64,000 bases of DNA from Aquisphaera insulae (GCF_011064615.1 NZ_JAALJH010000025.1:1-64000); one strand, 5' to 3'. Positions 44,570 to 53,479 are shown, counted from the first letter of the stretch. Notes: a model not told the origin generated them from the sequence alone. Numbers and translations: made by a program.

Positions 44570-44940
44570 GGGTCTCGCGGGTGGTGAAGGAAAGCTGCGC
44601 CACGTCCTCGTCGCGGCCGAAGCCCTCGCGGATGCGCAGGGCACTGAAGTCGTAGGCACCGTCGAAGCCGCAGTCAGTCGAGGACGAAGGCCCCGATCTG
44701 GGCGAGGAAGACGGTCAGCTCCGGCAGGATGACGAAGTCCCTTCTGCGGCGGTGCAGCCTTGAGCTCGGCCACGAGCCGCTTTCAGAACGAGGCCGGCTG
44801 GAGGTGGGCCGAGTCGAGCCGCATGCCGTCGCACCCGGATCGCTCCTTCCAGCGCTTGCAGACGCCGATGATGTAGTCCGCGACCTCGGGGTCCTCCACC
44901 TTCCAGCGGCGGGGCACTCCGTATTCCGACTTGTCCTGAA
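44570..44940 (-). pseudogene. Broken partial copy of the GH13 gene
   Basis: This stretch is nearly identical to the middle of the GH13 gene (about 40142-40515), in the same orientation. It holds the counterpart of the region II segment with the nucleophile and of region III. Single-base insertions (for example 'cagtcagtcgagg' for 'cagtcgcgg', and extra bases around 44740) shift the frame, so no full product is possible. Upstream and downstream parts of the GH13 gene are missing. A duplication followed by decay is the simplest reading. Confidence 0.85.
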
Positions 44941-45017
44941 GAAAGTTGGAACAATCCATCCTCGGGATTACGTTTACGAGTGGAGAAGGCCAGGCCCCCC
45001 TGCGAGGGCTCGATATC

Positions 45018-46385
45018 ATGGCGATCCGTCAGCGCGGACTCGACCGGAGGTCATTACACACCCTGTTCAGCGTGGGAGCGATCGGGGAGTTGACGGATGG
45101 GCAGTTGTTGGAGCGGTTCGCGGCCGAAGGCGGGGAAGTGGCACAACTAGCTTTCGCTGCCCTTGTCGAGCGGCACGGTCCGATCGTGATTCGCGTATGT
45201 CGATCCATTCTCCGGGACGAAGATGACGCCCAGGATGCCTTCCAGGCAACCTTCCTCGTTCTGGTCCACAAGGCCCGCTCATTGTGGGTGCGCGACTCTC
45301 TGGGACCCTGGCTCCATGCCGTTGCGTACCGCGCCGCCTGCTGCAGCCGATCGGCACGCACCCGACGGCGGGTTCACGAGCGTAGCAGGGCTCGCCTGGA
45401 TTCAACCCCCGTCACTCCCGTGGATTCGACCCAGGACCTTCATGAGATACTCCATGATGAGATCGACCGGCTTCCGGCGCATTATCGGGAGCCGCTGATC
45501 CTCTGCGACCTTGAAGGCCGGACCTATGAGCAGGCCTCACGACACCTAGGCTGCCCCGTCGGAACGGTCAAGAGCCGACTGACGCGGGGACGCGAGAGGC
45601 TTCGCGGTCGATTGATTCGCCGTGGTCTCGGGCCGGTTTCCGGGCTCGTGAGTTTGCTCGTGGGGGAGACAGGACGCGCGGCTCCGTTCGTACTCATGGA
45701 TTCCACGACTCGGGCGGCCGTGGGTTACTCAAGAGGTGGTATGCCCGTCGAGACTGTACCGGTAACCGTGATGACCCTTCGGGAAGGAGTGTTGCGATAC
45801 ATGAGACAAACCCTGCTCAGGACGCTCGTGACTCCCCTGGTCGTTCTGGCAATCGGCTCGGCCGTGGTGGCTCAGCAGAAAACCGCCAGGGAGGTGGAGC
45901 GGCTTCCGGTGAAAGCTCAGGAGGAACCATCGGAGGAAGGGAATCGCCCGACCGAGGCACCGCCGACGCAGACGCCGCGCCGACTTCGAGACGCCGTGGA
46001 GCGGTTTAACGCTTCTGCCCCGAGAGGTAAGGACGAACCACTTCTCACGGACGAGGAGGTCATCGCCTCGATCCGCGGGTGGATTCGTACGTCGCGGCCG
46101 CCGATCTCGGATGAAGGCTACGAGATCTTCCAGGAGATAGCCAAGTCGGGGGAGCTTCCCCCGGGGGCCAGCCTGACCTGGACCAGTGGCTGGGATGGAT
46201 ACCGAGGATTCCATTTTGATGTCTGGTGGATCGACCTTTCCATTCCAACAGGGAGGAATCAGTCTTACGCCCATCGAGTTCGCGAGCACATGATCCGTTC
46301 GAGGATCCTGAACGAGGTAGAGCGGCGTCGCAGGGACCAGGAGCGCGGGCGAATCGAGAAGGCCCGGCCCGACGTGAAGCCTTGA
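45018..46385 (+). CDS. ECF sigma factor with a membrane-anchored C-terminal extension
   Basis: A 455-residue protein. Sigma region 2 spans about 25-95 ('LAFAALVERHGPIVIRVCRSIL', 'EDDAQDAFQATFLVLVHKA') and region 4 about 145-200 ('LPAHYREPLILCDLEGRTYEQASRHLGCPVGTVKSRLTRGRERL'). After a Gly/Pro linker a hydrophobic helix 'TLLRTLVTPLVVLAIGSAVVA' (about 267-287) is followed by about 160 charged residues with 'WTSGWDGYRGFHFDVWWIDLS'. This layout is found in planctomycete ECF factors that sense signals through their own C-terminal part, inferred here. The upstream in-frame ATG 44946 lies inside the pseudogene end. Composition is a little less GC-rich than the neighbours. Confidence 0.85.
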   Translation: MAIRQRGLDRRSLHTLFSVGAIGELTDGQLLERFAAEGGEVAQLAFAALVERHGPIVIRVCRSILRDEDDAQDAFQATFLVLVHKARSLWVRDSLGPWLHAVAYRAACCSRSARTRRRVHERSRARLDSTPVTPVDSTQDLHEILHDEIDRLPAHYREPLILCDLEGRTYEQASRHLGCPVGTVKSRLTRGRERLRGRLIRRGLGPVSGLVSLLVGETGRAAPFVLMDSTTRAAVGYSRGGMPVETVPVTVMTLREGVLRYMRQTLLRTLVTPLVVLAIGSAVVAQQKTAREVERLPVKAQEEPSEEGNRPTEAPPTQTPRRLRDAVERFNASAPRGKDEPLLTDEEVIASIRGWIRTSRPPISDEGYEIFQEIAKSGELPPGASLTWTSGWDGYRGFHFDVWWIDLSIPTGRNQSYAHRVREHMIRSRILNEVERRRRDQERGRIEKARPDVKP

Positions 46386-46748
46386 ATGATCAATGGTCGA
46401 CGCCAGGTAGCCATTCACAGCGGAGTCGATCGTGCTTCGTGCTTTCGGCCCGGCGAATGGAGCGACGAGCGACGAGAGCCCACGCATTTAACACGGAGTG
46501 GCTGGGTGATCAGGAAGCGATGAGTGATCACGCATCGCTTGCCGTTCTCGGGTGCGAGCGGGAGCAAATGCGTTGCCGATCACTCCGGTTCGCCCCTCAA
46601 CGGACAACCCCGCCCCACCGGTTCAGGGGGCGGTCGATCGGGCGGTCGCCAGAAATTGGAGGCTCCCCGATGTGGCGATCTGCCACACAAGCCGTTAGAA
46701 TCATCGTGTGGCCGTTCGCCGTACAATCGCTCGAATCCAGGGTGATCC
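46386..46748. promoter_or_regulatory. Intergenic region with a possible toxin-antitoxin operator
   Basis: About 360 bases without a gene. Upstream of the antitoxin, ccacac (46683-46688) and gtgtgg (46706-46711) form an inverted repeat around a TAGAAT hexamer (46696-46701), a possible promoter covered by an autoregulatory operator. A TACAAT follows at 46722-46727. Confidence 0.35.
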
Positions 46749-47027
46749 ATGTCCACCGGAGCCAGGAACGCCCGGCTCAACGTCCGGCTCCCTGCCGACC
46801 TCAAGCAGGTCATCGAGGAAGCCGCCGCTTCCGTCGGGCAATCGGTCAGCGACTTCGCCGTCAGCACCCTCGTCCAGCAGGCCCGGTCGGTCATCGAGCA
46901 GCGGACTGCGACCACCCTGAGCGCCCGGGACCGAGAGCGTTTCATCGCCATCCTCGATGACTCGACGGCCCGGCCGAACGCCGCGCTCGTGAGGGCAGCC
47001 AGGAGGTACAAGAGGAACCTTGGCTGA
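46749..47027 (+). CDS. DUF1778-family antitoxin (TacA-like)
   Basis: A 92-residue protein. The N-terminal ribbon-helix-helix ('RNARLNVRLPADLKQVIEEAAASVGQSVSDFAVSTLVQQA', residues 6-45) is the DNA-binding part of DUF1778 antitoxins. The rest ('LSARDRERFIAILDDSTARPNAALVRAARRY') wraps and neutralises the GNAT toxin. It overlaps the toxin gene by 8 bases. It should repress its own operon with the toxin. The pair is at the edge of an accessory region. Confidence 0.88.
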   Translation: MSTGARNARLNVRLPADLKQVIEEAAASVGQSVSDFAVSTLVQQARSVIEQRTATTLSARDRERFIAILDDSTARPNAALVRAARRYKRNLG

Positions 47028-47571
47028 GTCTTGCGGCGATGTCTGGTCCATCGTCCGGCTCGGACCCGGCCATGACCGCACGGGCTTCGACTGCGGGAAT
47101 CCCTTCCTCAACGACTGGCTGAAGCAGAGGGCGGGCCAGTTCGAGAAGCGAGACCTGGCTCGTACCTTCGTCGCCACGAAGCCGGCCTCAGGAGTCGTGC
47201 TGGGCTATTACGCCATCTCGAACCACCGTGTCAGGCACGAAGACCTCCCAGCCGCGGAGGCGAGGGGGCTGCCCAGGCTGGATGTGCCCGTCTTGCTGCT
47301 TGGACGACTGGCCGTGGATCGCACCACCCAGGGCCAGGGACTCGGCTCTCACCTGTTGATCGACGCCCTGCGGCGTGCCCAGTACCTCGCCGAGCACGTG
47401 GGCATCCGGGCCGTGGAGGTCGATGCGATCGACGATTCGGCTCGCCAGTTCTACCTTCAATTCGGGTTCGTCCCCCTCCTTGATGACCCGAATCACCTGT
47501 TCCTCTCCATGCAGATCATTCGCAAGCTGGGACTGCCCCCGCTTGAGCGCAGCTCGACGGGGGCACTCTAA
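47020..47571 (+). CDS. GNAT-family acetyltransferase toxin (TacT-like)
   Basis: A 183-residue protein of the TacT/AtaT toxin class, which acetylates the amino group of charged tRNAs to stop translation. It shows 'LGPGHDRTGFDCGNPFLNDWLKQRAGQ', typical of these toxins. The acetyl-CoA-binding 'LLLGRLAVDRTTQGQGLGSHLL' has the Q/RxxGxG/A motif. The C-terminal 'DDSARQFYLQFGFVPL' is the motif B loop. It starts at TTG 47020 behind 'agaggaacc', as no ATG in frame is suitably placed. The identity of the tRNA target is unknown. Confidence 0.87.
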   Translation: MAESCGDVWSIVRLGPGHDRTGFDCGNPFLNDWLKQRAGQFEKRDLARTFVATKPASGVVLGYYAISNHRVRHEDLPAAEARGLPRLDVPVLLLGRLAVDRTTQGQGLGSHLLIDALRRAQYLAEHVGIRAVEVDAIDDSARQFYLQFGFVPLLDDPNHLFLSMQIIRKLGLPPLERSSTGAL

Positions 47572-48034
47572 TCACCCCGCGAGCGACTGGTGGGCTACCT
47601 GGCCGCCTGCCGGAGGGAGAGAAACAACCGAGACACCGAGGCACGAAGATGACAACGGAGGTACGGTAGGAGGTCGTCGCACGTCCTCTTCCCTGTCGAG
47701 CGATCGGGTTGATTCAGGAATCTGCCGTCCGTCCTCAAGGACCGGGAGCCTATCTCACGCTCCGCCATCACGACTCGAGACAAGCTCCGCCCCTGGGGTT
47801 CAAGTTCCGGGATATCTCGAGACTTCTCGCCGAACCCGACAGGGATGGTCGAGTTGCAACGGGAGGGGATGAGCGTCCTCTCCTCCTGTCGGGTTGAGCG
47901 AGAAGTCTCGATATTTCCGGAATGATCTCCGATTTTGGTGAAACTGGCCGGCGTCTTTTCAGGACTGTACTGAATAGGCGAGCGCGCGATGCTGCGCGCT
48001 CTACCCAGTGCACCCGAGGCGAAGGCGGCCGGCG
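47572..48034. other. Intergenic region with a GH9-end fragment and an inverted repeat
   Basis: About 460 bases. The start (about 47584-47625) resembles the last 45 bases of the GH9 gene with indels: 'actggtgggctacctggcc' against 'actggtggggctacctggcc' at 44124. Further on is the inverted repeat listed at 47805-47922. No gene is supported. Confidence 0.55.
47805..47922. repeat. Palindromic repeat element
   Basis: The left arm (47805-47843) and right arm (47885-47922) are near-perfect reverse complements over about 38 bases (ttccgggatatctcgagac... against ...gtctcgatatttccggaa) and enclose about 41 bases. It resembles MITE/REP units and lies next to the accessory insertion, next to the likely boundary. 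Confidence 0.7.
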
Positions 48035-49079
48035 ATGAAGAACAGGGCGCGGGTTTCGGCGAGGAGTCGGAAGGTCGTGGCGCTGCCGAGGGCCCGGGGC
48101 CAGGATCCCCGGGGCAAGGAGCGGAAGACGGCGGACTACCTCAAGGACGCCGGCCTCGGCGCCAGCGACCACGAACGTGAATTGCTGGCAAAAGCCGCCG
48201 AGCTCTCCTGGAAGATCGAGCAGGTCGAGAAGGCGGAGTCGGCCTTCCTGGCAAAGGTTGCGTCGAAACCGAAGGGGCCGCGGAAGCGGTCGCTCGCGAC
48301 GAACGAACCCAATCGCGACCGGGTCGAAGTCCTCACGAAGAAGCTCCTGGCGTGGACCGGCTGGGTCGACGCTCCGAGCGAGCAGGCCACGGCGATCATC
48401 GCCGAGCTGGAGAAGTCCGAGGCGGGCCGGCTGACGCTCCGGGGCCACTGGCGGACGCTCCGCGACTGGATCCGGCTGGGGGGCGAGATCGGCCTCCCCG
48501 AACGGCATCAGTTCGTGCGATTCCTCGGCGGCGATTCCTGGGACACGACGATCGACCCGCTGATCAACGCCGTCTTCCGGGCCTGCAATGCGCTCGATCC
48601 CAAAGGCATGGCCGGCTGCGAGGCGTATTTCGCCGCCGCTCGCGAGCATGCCCGGGGAACCGAGGCGTTCCTCATCGAGTCGCTCTCCTGGCGCGAGCTG
48701 GGGCCGCCGCCGAGATCAGCCGATGCGGCCTGGACGTTCCTGCTGCGGGTCATCGACGACGAGCTCGGGCGGATCGAGGCCCTGGAAGGCGAACAGGCGG
48801 ATGCCGGTCAGGACGAATGCGCGGCGTTCCTCGCGGAGGCCGACCTCGAGGGCTCGCGGCGAGAGGTCGCGGCCATGAGCCGGGAGCTGATGGAGGTCCT
48901 CGACGAGCTTTGCCGTCTCCGCAAGGGAAGGAAGGACGCTCCATCCTCAACCACCGGCTACGTCGAACGATCGCGGGAGCCCCGGCCGGAGCCGTCGTCC
49001 GTCGCTCCCGGGGATGCGGAAATCGCACCGGCGAGCACGCCGTCCTCGTCGCCCCAAACGGTTTCTGGTAAAGGCCATG
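48035..49079 (+). pseudogene. Truncated hypothetical protein, end unresolved
   Basis: From ATG 48035 the frame codes for a helical protein: 'DHERELLAKAAELSWKIEQVEKAESAFLAKV', 'RLTLRGHWRTLRDWIRLGGEIGLPERHQF', 'DELGRIEALEGEQADAGQDECAAFLAEADLEGSRREVAAMSRELMEVLDEL'. It looks like a widespread planctomycete hypothetical family associated with repeats. There is no stop before 50386, and the frame then overlaps the MBL gene in another frame, which is not credible. The recognisable part ends around 49080 in a Pro/Ser-rich stretch. A frameshift or truncation is likely. The N-terminus also looks shortened. Confidence 0.5.
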
Positions 49080-49475
49080 CGGCGATCCTCCGGGAAGCGC
49101 CGAGCGACGAACGGACCCAATTCGCGGGGGATAACGAGGCGGGGGTCGAGACGACGTGTTCGAACCCGCCATGTTGCGGCGAGCGGTCGATGGCCGGGCC
49201 GTTCCGCCCCGGCCAGCCGAGCCCATTCATCCTCCCCTCGAGGTCGGACCTTCGAAAGGTCCACGGCATGGGACGGCGTGCCCGGAGTCGACCGTGCTCG
49301 GCTCGAGGACCCGGCGCGAGCGATTTGATTCCGGCCCGGTGGCGAGGCCCCCGGCCGGGGCGGCGGCCCGAACCCGCTGGCGCTCGAGCCCCGGCGCGTC
49401 GAGCAGGGAAGACGACAGCCAGGCTGCGATTTCGTAGAATGCTCGCGGAGATCCTCCGGAGGGGGACTCGCCCTC

Positions 49476-50315
49476 ATGGTGAACAGTGGGAGCACGGCTC
49501 GATTGATCCAGGATGCATCCGTCTCAGAGAGCCCCGCGGGGCGGCAGCTCATCTTCCTCGGCACGGGAACGTCCACGGGGGTGCCGGTCCTCGGCTGCGA
49601 CTGCGAGGTCTGCACCTCGCCGGATCCCCGCAATCAGCGGACGCGCCCGAGCGTGGTCCTGGAGTTCCCGGCGGGGCGGCTGCTGGTGGATACCTCGCCC
49701 GAGATGCGGATCCAGCTCCTCAGGGAGAAAATCAGCCGCATCCACGCCATCGCCTTCACGCATCATCACGCGGATCACCTCTTCGGGCTGGACGACGCCC
49801 GGCTCTTCCCCAAATGGACGGGGGGGCCGGTGCCGGTCTTCTGCGAGCAGGAGACCGAGGACTGTATCCGCCGGGTCTTCTCGTACGCCTTCCGGGACGA
49901 GTCGCGGGACTGGCCGGCGGGATTCGTCCCCAAGATCGAGTTCGTGCGGGTCCGGCCCGGGGAGCCGTTTCACGCCCTGGGGCAGGAGATCCTCCCCATC
50001 CGGCTGGACCATGGCCGGTTCTCCGTGCTGGGCTTTCGGGTGGGAAACCTGGCGTATTGCACGGACGTCAACCGGATCCCGGAGTCGAGCTGGGGGCTCC
50101 TCGAGGGCCTCGATACGCTGGTCCTGGACGCGCTCCGGTTCGAGCCGCATCCGACGCACTTCTCGGTCGAGGAGGCGCTGGCCGCGGTCCGCAGACTTCG
50201 CCCGCGGCGGACCTGGTTCACGCACATCTCTCACGGCCTCGACCACGAGGCCACCGACGCGTTGTTGCCCGAGGGGGTCCGCCTGGCCCACGATGGGCTG
50301 CGGATCCCATTCTGA
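49476..50315 (+). CDS. MBL-fold metallohydrolase, PhnP-like
   Basis: A 279-residue protein of the metallo-beta-lactamase fold. It has 'FLGTGTSTGVPVLGCDCEVC' near residues 27-46 (as in PhnP/phosphodiesterase-type enzymes, with the Cys pair of a structural zinc site) and the metal-binding 'FTHHHADHLFGLDD' at about 93-106. 'RLDHGRFSVLGFRVGNLAYCTD' and 'THISHGLDHE' supply the remaining His and Asp ligands. PhnP cleaves cyclic phosphodiesters, and a related role is likely. The start follows 'ggaggggg' by 8-9 bases. Confidence 0.88.
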   Translation: MVNSGSTARLIQDASVSESPAGRQLIFLGTGTSTGVPVLGCDCEVCTSPDPRNQRTRPSVVLEFPAGRLLVDTSPEMRIQLLREKISRIHAIAFTHHHADHLFGLDDARLFPKWTGGPVPVFCEQETEDCIRRVFSYAFRDESRDWPAGFVPKIEFVRVRPGEPFHALGQEILPIRLDHGRFSVLGFRVGNLAYCTDVNRIPESSWGLLEGLDTLVLDALRFEPHPTHFSVEEALAAVRRLRPRRTWFTHISHGLDHEATDALLPEGVRLAHDGLRIPF

Positions 50316-50443
50316 CGCCCCGAGGGAAGGCGCGGCCCTTCGCGGAGGCCGGATCACGCGATAGAATGCGGCTTGACGCCGGCTGACGAGATCTAGCCAA
50401 GGCCACGGGGGCGAGCCGGCCAACCGAGGAGAGACACCACGAG

Positions 50444-51880
50444 ATGCGACCCGACCCCGAACTTGCGGATCGACTGAAGAGGCACGGCCAGGAGCACCTC
50501 CTGGCCTGGTGGGACCGGCTGGATGCGACCGGTCGCGCCCAACTGGCCTCCGAGCTGTCCGCCATCGATCTCGACCAGCTTGATCGACTCGTCGCGGAGC
50601 TCGTGGGCGAGGAGGCGGACGCGGCCGGCTCCCTGGCGGTGGACCCGGAGCGGGTCCAGCCGATCGACGTGGTCCGGCTCCCCCAGACCGACGGCGAGCG
50701 GATCGCGCGGCGACGGGCGGCCGAGCTCGGCGCGGACGCCCTGGCCGCGGGCGAGGTGGGGGTGATCCTCGTCGCCGGCGGCTCGGGGACCCGGCTCGGC
50801 TTCGACGGACCCAAGGGGACCTATCCCATCGGGCCTGTCTCGCGGGCCAGCCTCTTCCAGATCCATGCCGAGAAGATCGTCGCGCTCGGGCGCCGCCACG
50901 GCCGTCCCGTGCCCCTCTACGTGATGACCAGCCCGGACAACGACGAGGCGACCCGGTCGTTCTTCGAGAGCCACGGGAACTTCGGGCTCGATCGCGTGCG
51001 ATTCTTCGTCCAGGGGCAGATGCCCGCCGTCGATCGGGTCACCGGCAAGGTCCTCCTGGCCGCGCCCGATCACGTCGCCCTCAGCCCCGACGGCCACGGC
51101 GGCACCCTCGCGGCCCTGGCCGCGGCGGGACCGGACGGCTCGCCGAGCTGCCTGGAGGAGCTGCGGGAGCGGGGCGTCCGCACCCTCTTCTACTTCCAGG
51201 TCGACAACCCGCTGGTCCAGATCGCCGATCCGGCCTACCTGGGGATGCACCGGCAAGCCGACGCGGAGATGTCGTTCAAGGTGATCGAGCGGCTGACGCC
51301 CGATGAGAAGGTCGGCGTGGTGGTGATGGTCGACGGGGTGCCCCAGGTGATCGAGTATTCCGACCTCCCGCCCGTGCTCGCCAACCGGCGGGTGCCGGAG
51401 GGGAGCCTCGAGCTCTGGGCCGGCAGCATCGCCATCCACGTCCTGGAGCGGACGTTCATCGAGCGGCTGGTCGGCGACGCGAAGCTCCCCTTCCACCGGG
51501 CGGTCAAGAAGGTGCCGTTCGTCGACGCTTCGGGCGCGACGGTGAAGCCGGACGGGCCCAACGCCGTCAAGTTCGAGCAGTTCATCTTCGACGCCCTGCC
51601 ATTGGCGAAGCGATGGGCGATCGTGGAGACCGACCGGCCGACCGAGTTCGAGCCGCTCAAGAACGCCGTCGGGCCGGACTCGCCGGAGACCGTCCACCGG
51701 CGGATGAGCGACCTCTTCGGCGCGTGGCTGGAGCAGGCCGGCGCGACGGTCCCGCGCAGGGCCGACGGCTCGGTCCCGTTCGACGTCGAGATCAGCCCCC
51801 TGTATGCCCTGGACGCCCAGGAGCTTCGCTCCCGGCTCGAGCCCGGCTTCGTGGTTGACGGACCGACCTACCTCAAGTGA
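50444..51880 (+). CDS. UTP-sugar-1-phosphate uridylyltransferase, UAP1/UDPGP-like
   Basis: A 478-residue enzyme of the family that includes eukaryotic UDP-N-acetylglucosamine pyrophosphorylase. It has the nucleotide-binding signature 'VILVAGGSGTRLGFDGPKGTYPIG' (about residues 106-129), 'YVMTSPDNDEATRSFFESHGNFGL', 'GHGGTLAAL' and 'YFQVDNPLVQIADP'. The sugar is probably GlcNAc or GalNAc; not proved. The protein supplies activated sugars for cell-wall or surface polymers. manC follows, so the pair may serve surface-sugar synthesis. A 'gaggagaga' ribosome site precedes the ATG. Confidence 0.9.
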   Translation: MRPDPELADRLKRHGQEHLLAWWDRLDATGRAQLASELSAIDLDQLDRLVAELVGEEADAAGSLAVDPERVQPIDVVRLPQTDGERIARRRAAELGADALAAGEVGVILVAGGSGTRLGFDGPKGTYPIGPVSRASLFQIHAEKIVALGRRHGRPVPLYVMTSPDNDEATRSFFESHGNFGLDRVRFFVQGQMPAVDRVTGKVLLAAPDHVALSPDGHGGTLAALAAAGPDGSPSCLEELRERGVRTLFYFQVDNPLVQIADPAYLGMHRQADAEMSFKVIERLTPDEKVGVVVMVDGVPQVIEYSDLPPVLANRRVPEGSLELWAGSIAIHVLERTFIERLVGDAKLPFHRAVKKVPFVDASGATVKPDGPNAVKFEQFIFDALPLAKRWAIVETDRPTEFEPLKNAVGPDSPETVHRRMSDLFGAWLEQAGATVPRRADGSVPFDVEISPLYALDAQELRSRLEPGFVVDGPTYLK

Positions 51881-51912
51881 CCCAGGTTCCTGACATCAGG
51901 GGAGGGACTCCC

Positions 51913-52992
51913 GTGCTGTACGCGATCATCATGGCCGGTGGCAGCGGCACCCGGTTCTGGCCCAAGAGTCGCCGCGACCGCCCCAAGCAGCTCCTGCGGC
52001 TCCACGGCGAGGCGACGATGCTCCAGCAGACCGTCGCGCGGATCCTGCCGGAGGTCGCCGCGGAGCGGATCATCGTGGTGACGGGCGCGGATCAGGCCGA
52101 GGCCACGCGGGCGCAGCTCCCCGAGGTCCCCGCGGCGAACGTCGTGGCGGAGCCCTGCCCGCGCGACACGGCCGCGTGCGTGGGCCTGGCGGCCTGGATC
52201 GTCCGCAAGCGGGACCCGAACGGGACGATGATCGTCATGCCGGCCGATCACGTGATCGCGCCCGAGTCCGTCTTCCTGGAGACGCTTCACGCCGGGCTCT
52301 CGGTCGTCGATGCCGATCCGTCGGCCCTGGTCACCTTCGGGGTCCGGCCGACTCGACCGGAGACCGGCTACGGCTACATCGAGCGGGGAGAGCTCCTCGA
52401 GTCGATCGACGGGATCCCCGTGAATCGGGTCGTGCAGTTCCGTGAGAAGCCGGACCGCCAGACGGCCGAACAATTCCTGGCGGCCGGCCGATTCGCCTGG
52501 AATTCCGGCCTCTTCCTCTGGCGAGCGCGAACCATCCTGGACGAGCTGGGACGGCACCGGCCCGACCTGGCGGAGGCCCTCGCCCGGGTGGCCGAATCGC
52601 TCGGGACGCCCGACGAGGCCGCCGTAATCGCCCGCGAGTATCCGAACCTGCCGAGGGCGCCGATCGACAAGGCCGTGATGGAGAAGGCGGCGAACGTCCG
52701 CGTCCTGGAGGTCCGCTACGACTGGAACGACGTCGGCGACTGGCGATCCCTGGCGACGCTCCTGGACGCGGACGCCCAGGGGAACGCCACCCAGGGGGAC
52801 GTCATCACCCAGGACACCCGAAACTCGATCGTGATCTCCGACGACGGCGGCCTCGTGGCCACGATCGGCCTGGATGACATCGTCGTCGTCCAGTCCGGCG
52901 GGGCCACGCTGGTGGCGCGGAGGAGCCAGCTCGACCAGCTCAAGGGCCTGGTCGAGGGGCTGACGAAGGACGGCCACGAGCGATATCTCTGA
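51913..52992 (+). CDS. manC: Mannose-1-phosphate guanylyltransferase
   Basis: A 359-residue enzyme that makes GDP-mannose from mannose-1-phosphate and GTP. The N-terminal signature 'IIMAGGSGTRFWPKSRRDRPKQ' is exact for this family, followed by 'EPCPRDTAACVGLAA', 'MPADHVI', 'ETGYGYIE', 'FREKPD', 'WNSGLFLW' and 'WNDVGDW'. Length matches single-domain ManC (no isomerase domain). The GTG at 51913 follows 'aggggaggga', better than the upstream GTG 51877 that overlaps the previous stop. The product feeds polysaccharide and glycoprotein mannosylation, possibly including the GT39-like enzyme at 1558. Confidence 0.92.
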   Translation: MLYAIIMAGGSGTRFWPKSRRDRPKQLLRLHGEATMLQQTVARILPEVAAERIIVVTGADQAEATRAQLPEVPAANVVAEPCPRDTAACVGLAAWIVRKRDPNGTMIVMPADHVIAPESVFLETLHAGLSVVDADPSALVTFGVRPTRPETGYGYIERGELLESIDGIPVNRVVQFREKPDRQTAEQFLAAGRFAWNSGLFLWRARTILDELGRHRPDLAEALARVAESLGTPDEAAVIAREYPNLPRAPIDKAVMEKAANVRVLEVRYDWNDVGDWRSLATLLDADAQGNATQGDVITQDTRNSIVISDDGGLVATIGLDDIVVVQSGGATLVARRSQLDQLKGLVEGLTKDGHERYL

Positions 52993-53011
52993 CGCGGAGA
53001 GGGGAGGGGCG

Positions 53012-53479
53012 ATGGGGCGAATCCTCGGGCTGGACTTCGGACTTCGCCGGGTCGGCGCGGCGATCAGCGACCCCGGCCGATCGATCGCCTCGCCGTTGGA
53101 GGTCTACGAGCGCGGCGACGAGGCTCGCGACTCCCGTCATTACCGCCAGTTGGTCCGGGAGCACGACGTCGACCTGCTGGTCGTCGGCCTCCCCGTCCAC
53201 ACCACGGGCCGCGAAGGCGAGCTCGCCGGCCATGCTCGCCGCTGGGGCGCCTGGCTGGCGTCCGCCACGTCCCTCCCGGTCCGCTTCGCCGACGAACGCT
53301 ATACCTCGGTGGAGGCGGATCGGGTGATGCTCGACTCGGGCCTGAAACGTCAGAAGCGTAAGGCCCTCCGGGACAAGCTCGCGGCCCGGATCCTCCTCCA
53401 GGCCTACCTCGACGCCGGCTGCCCGGAGGAAGAGCGGGCGCCGGGCCCGCTCCACGACGCGGGCGAACAGGCCACCTGA
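53012..53479 (+). CDS. ruvX: RuvX/YqgF-type putative pre-16S rRNA nuclease (Holliday-junction-resolvase-like)
   Basis: A 155-residue RNase H-fold protein. It has 'ILGLDFGLRRVGAAISDP' with Asp8 and the family's 'VVGLPVHTTGREGELAGHARRWG' and 'RFADERYTSVEAD', where Asp and Glu complete the metal site. The protein matures 16S rRNA 5' ends and in some assays resolves Holliday junctions. The start codon lies 20 bases after manC, behind 'agaggggaggggcg', so it is probably in the same transcript. Confidence 0.92.
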   Translation: MGRILGLDFGLRRVGAAISDPGRSIASPLEVYERGDEARDSRHYRQLVREHDVDLLVVGLPVHTTGREGELAGHARRWGAWLASATSLPVRFADERYTSVEADRVMLDSGLKRQKRKALRDKLAARILLQAYLDAGCPEEERAPGPLHDAGEQAT

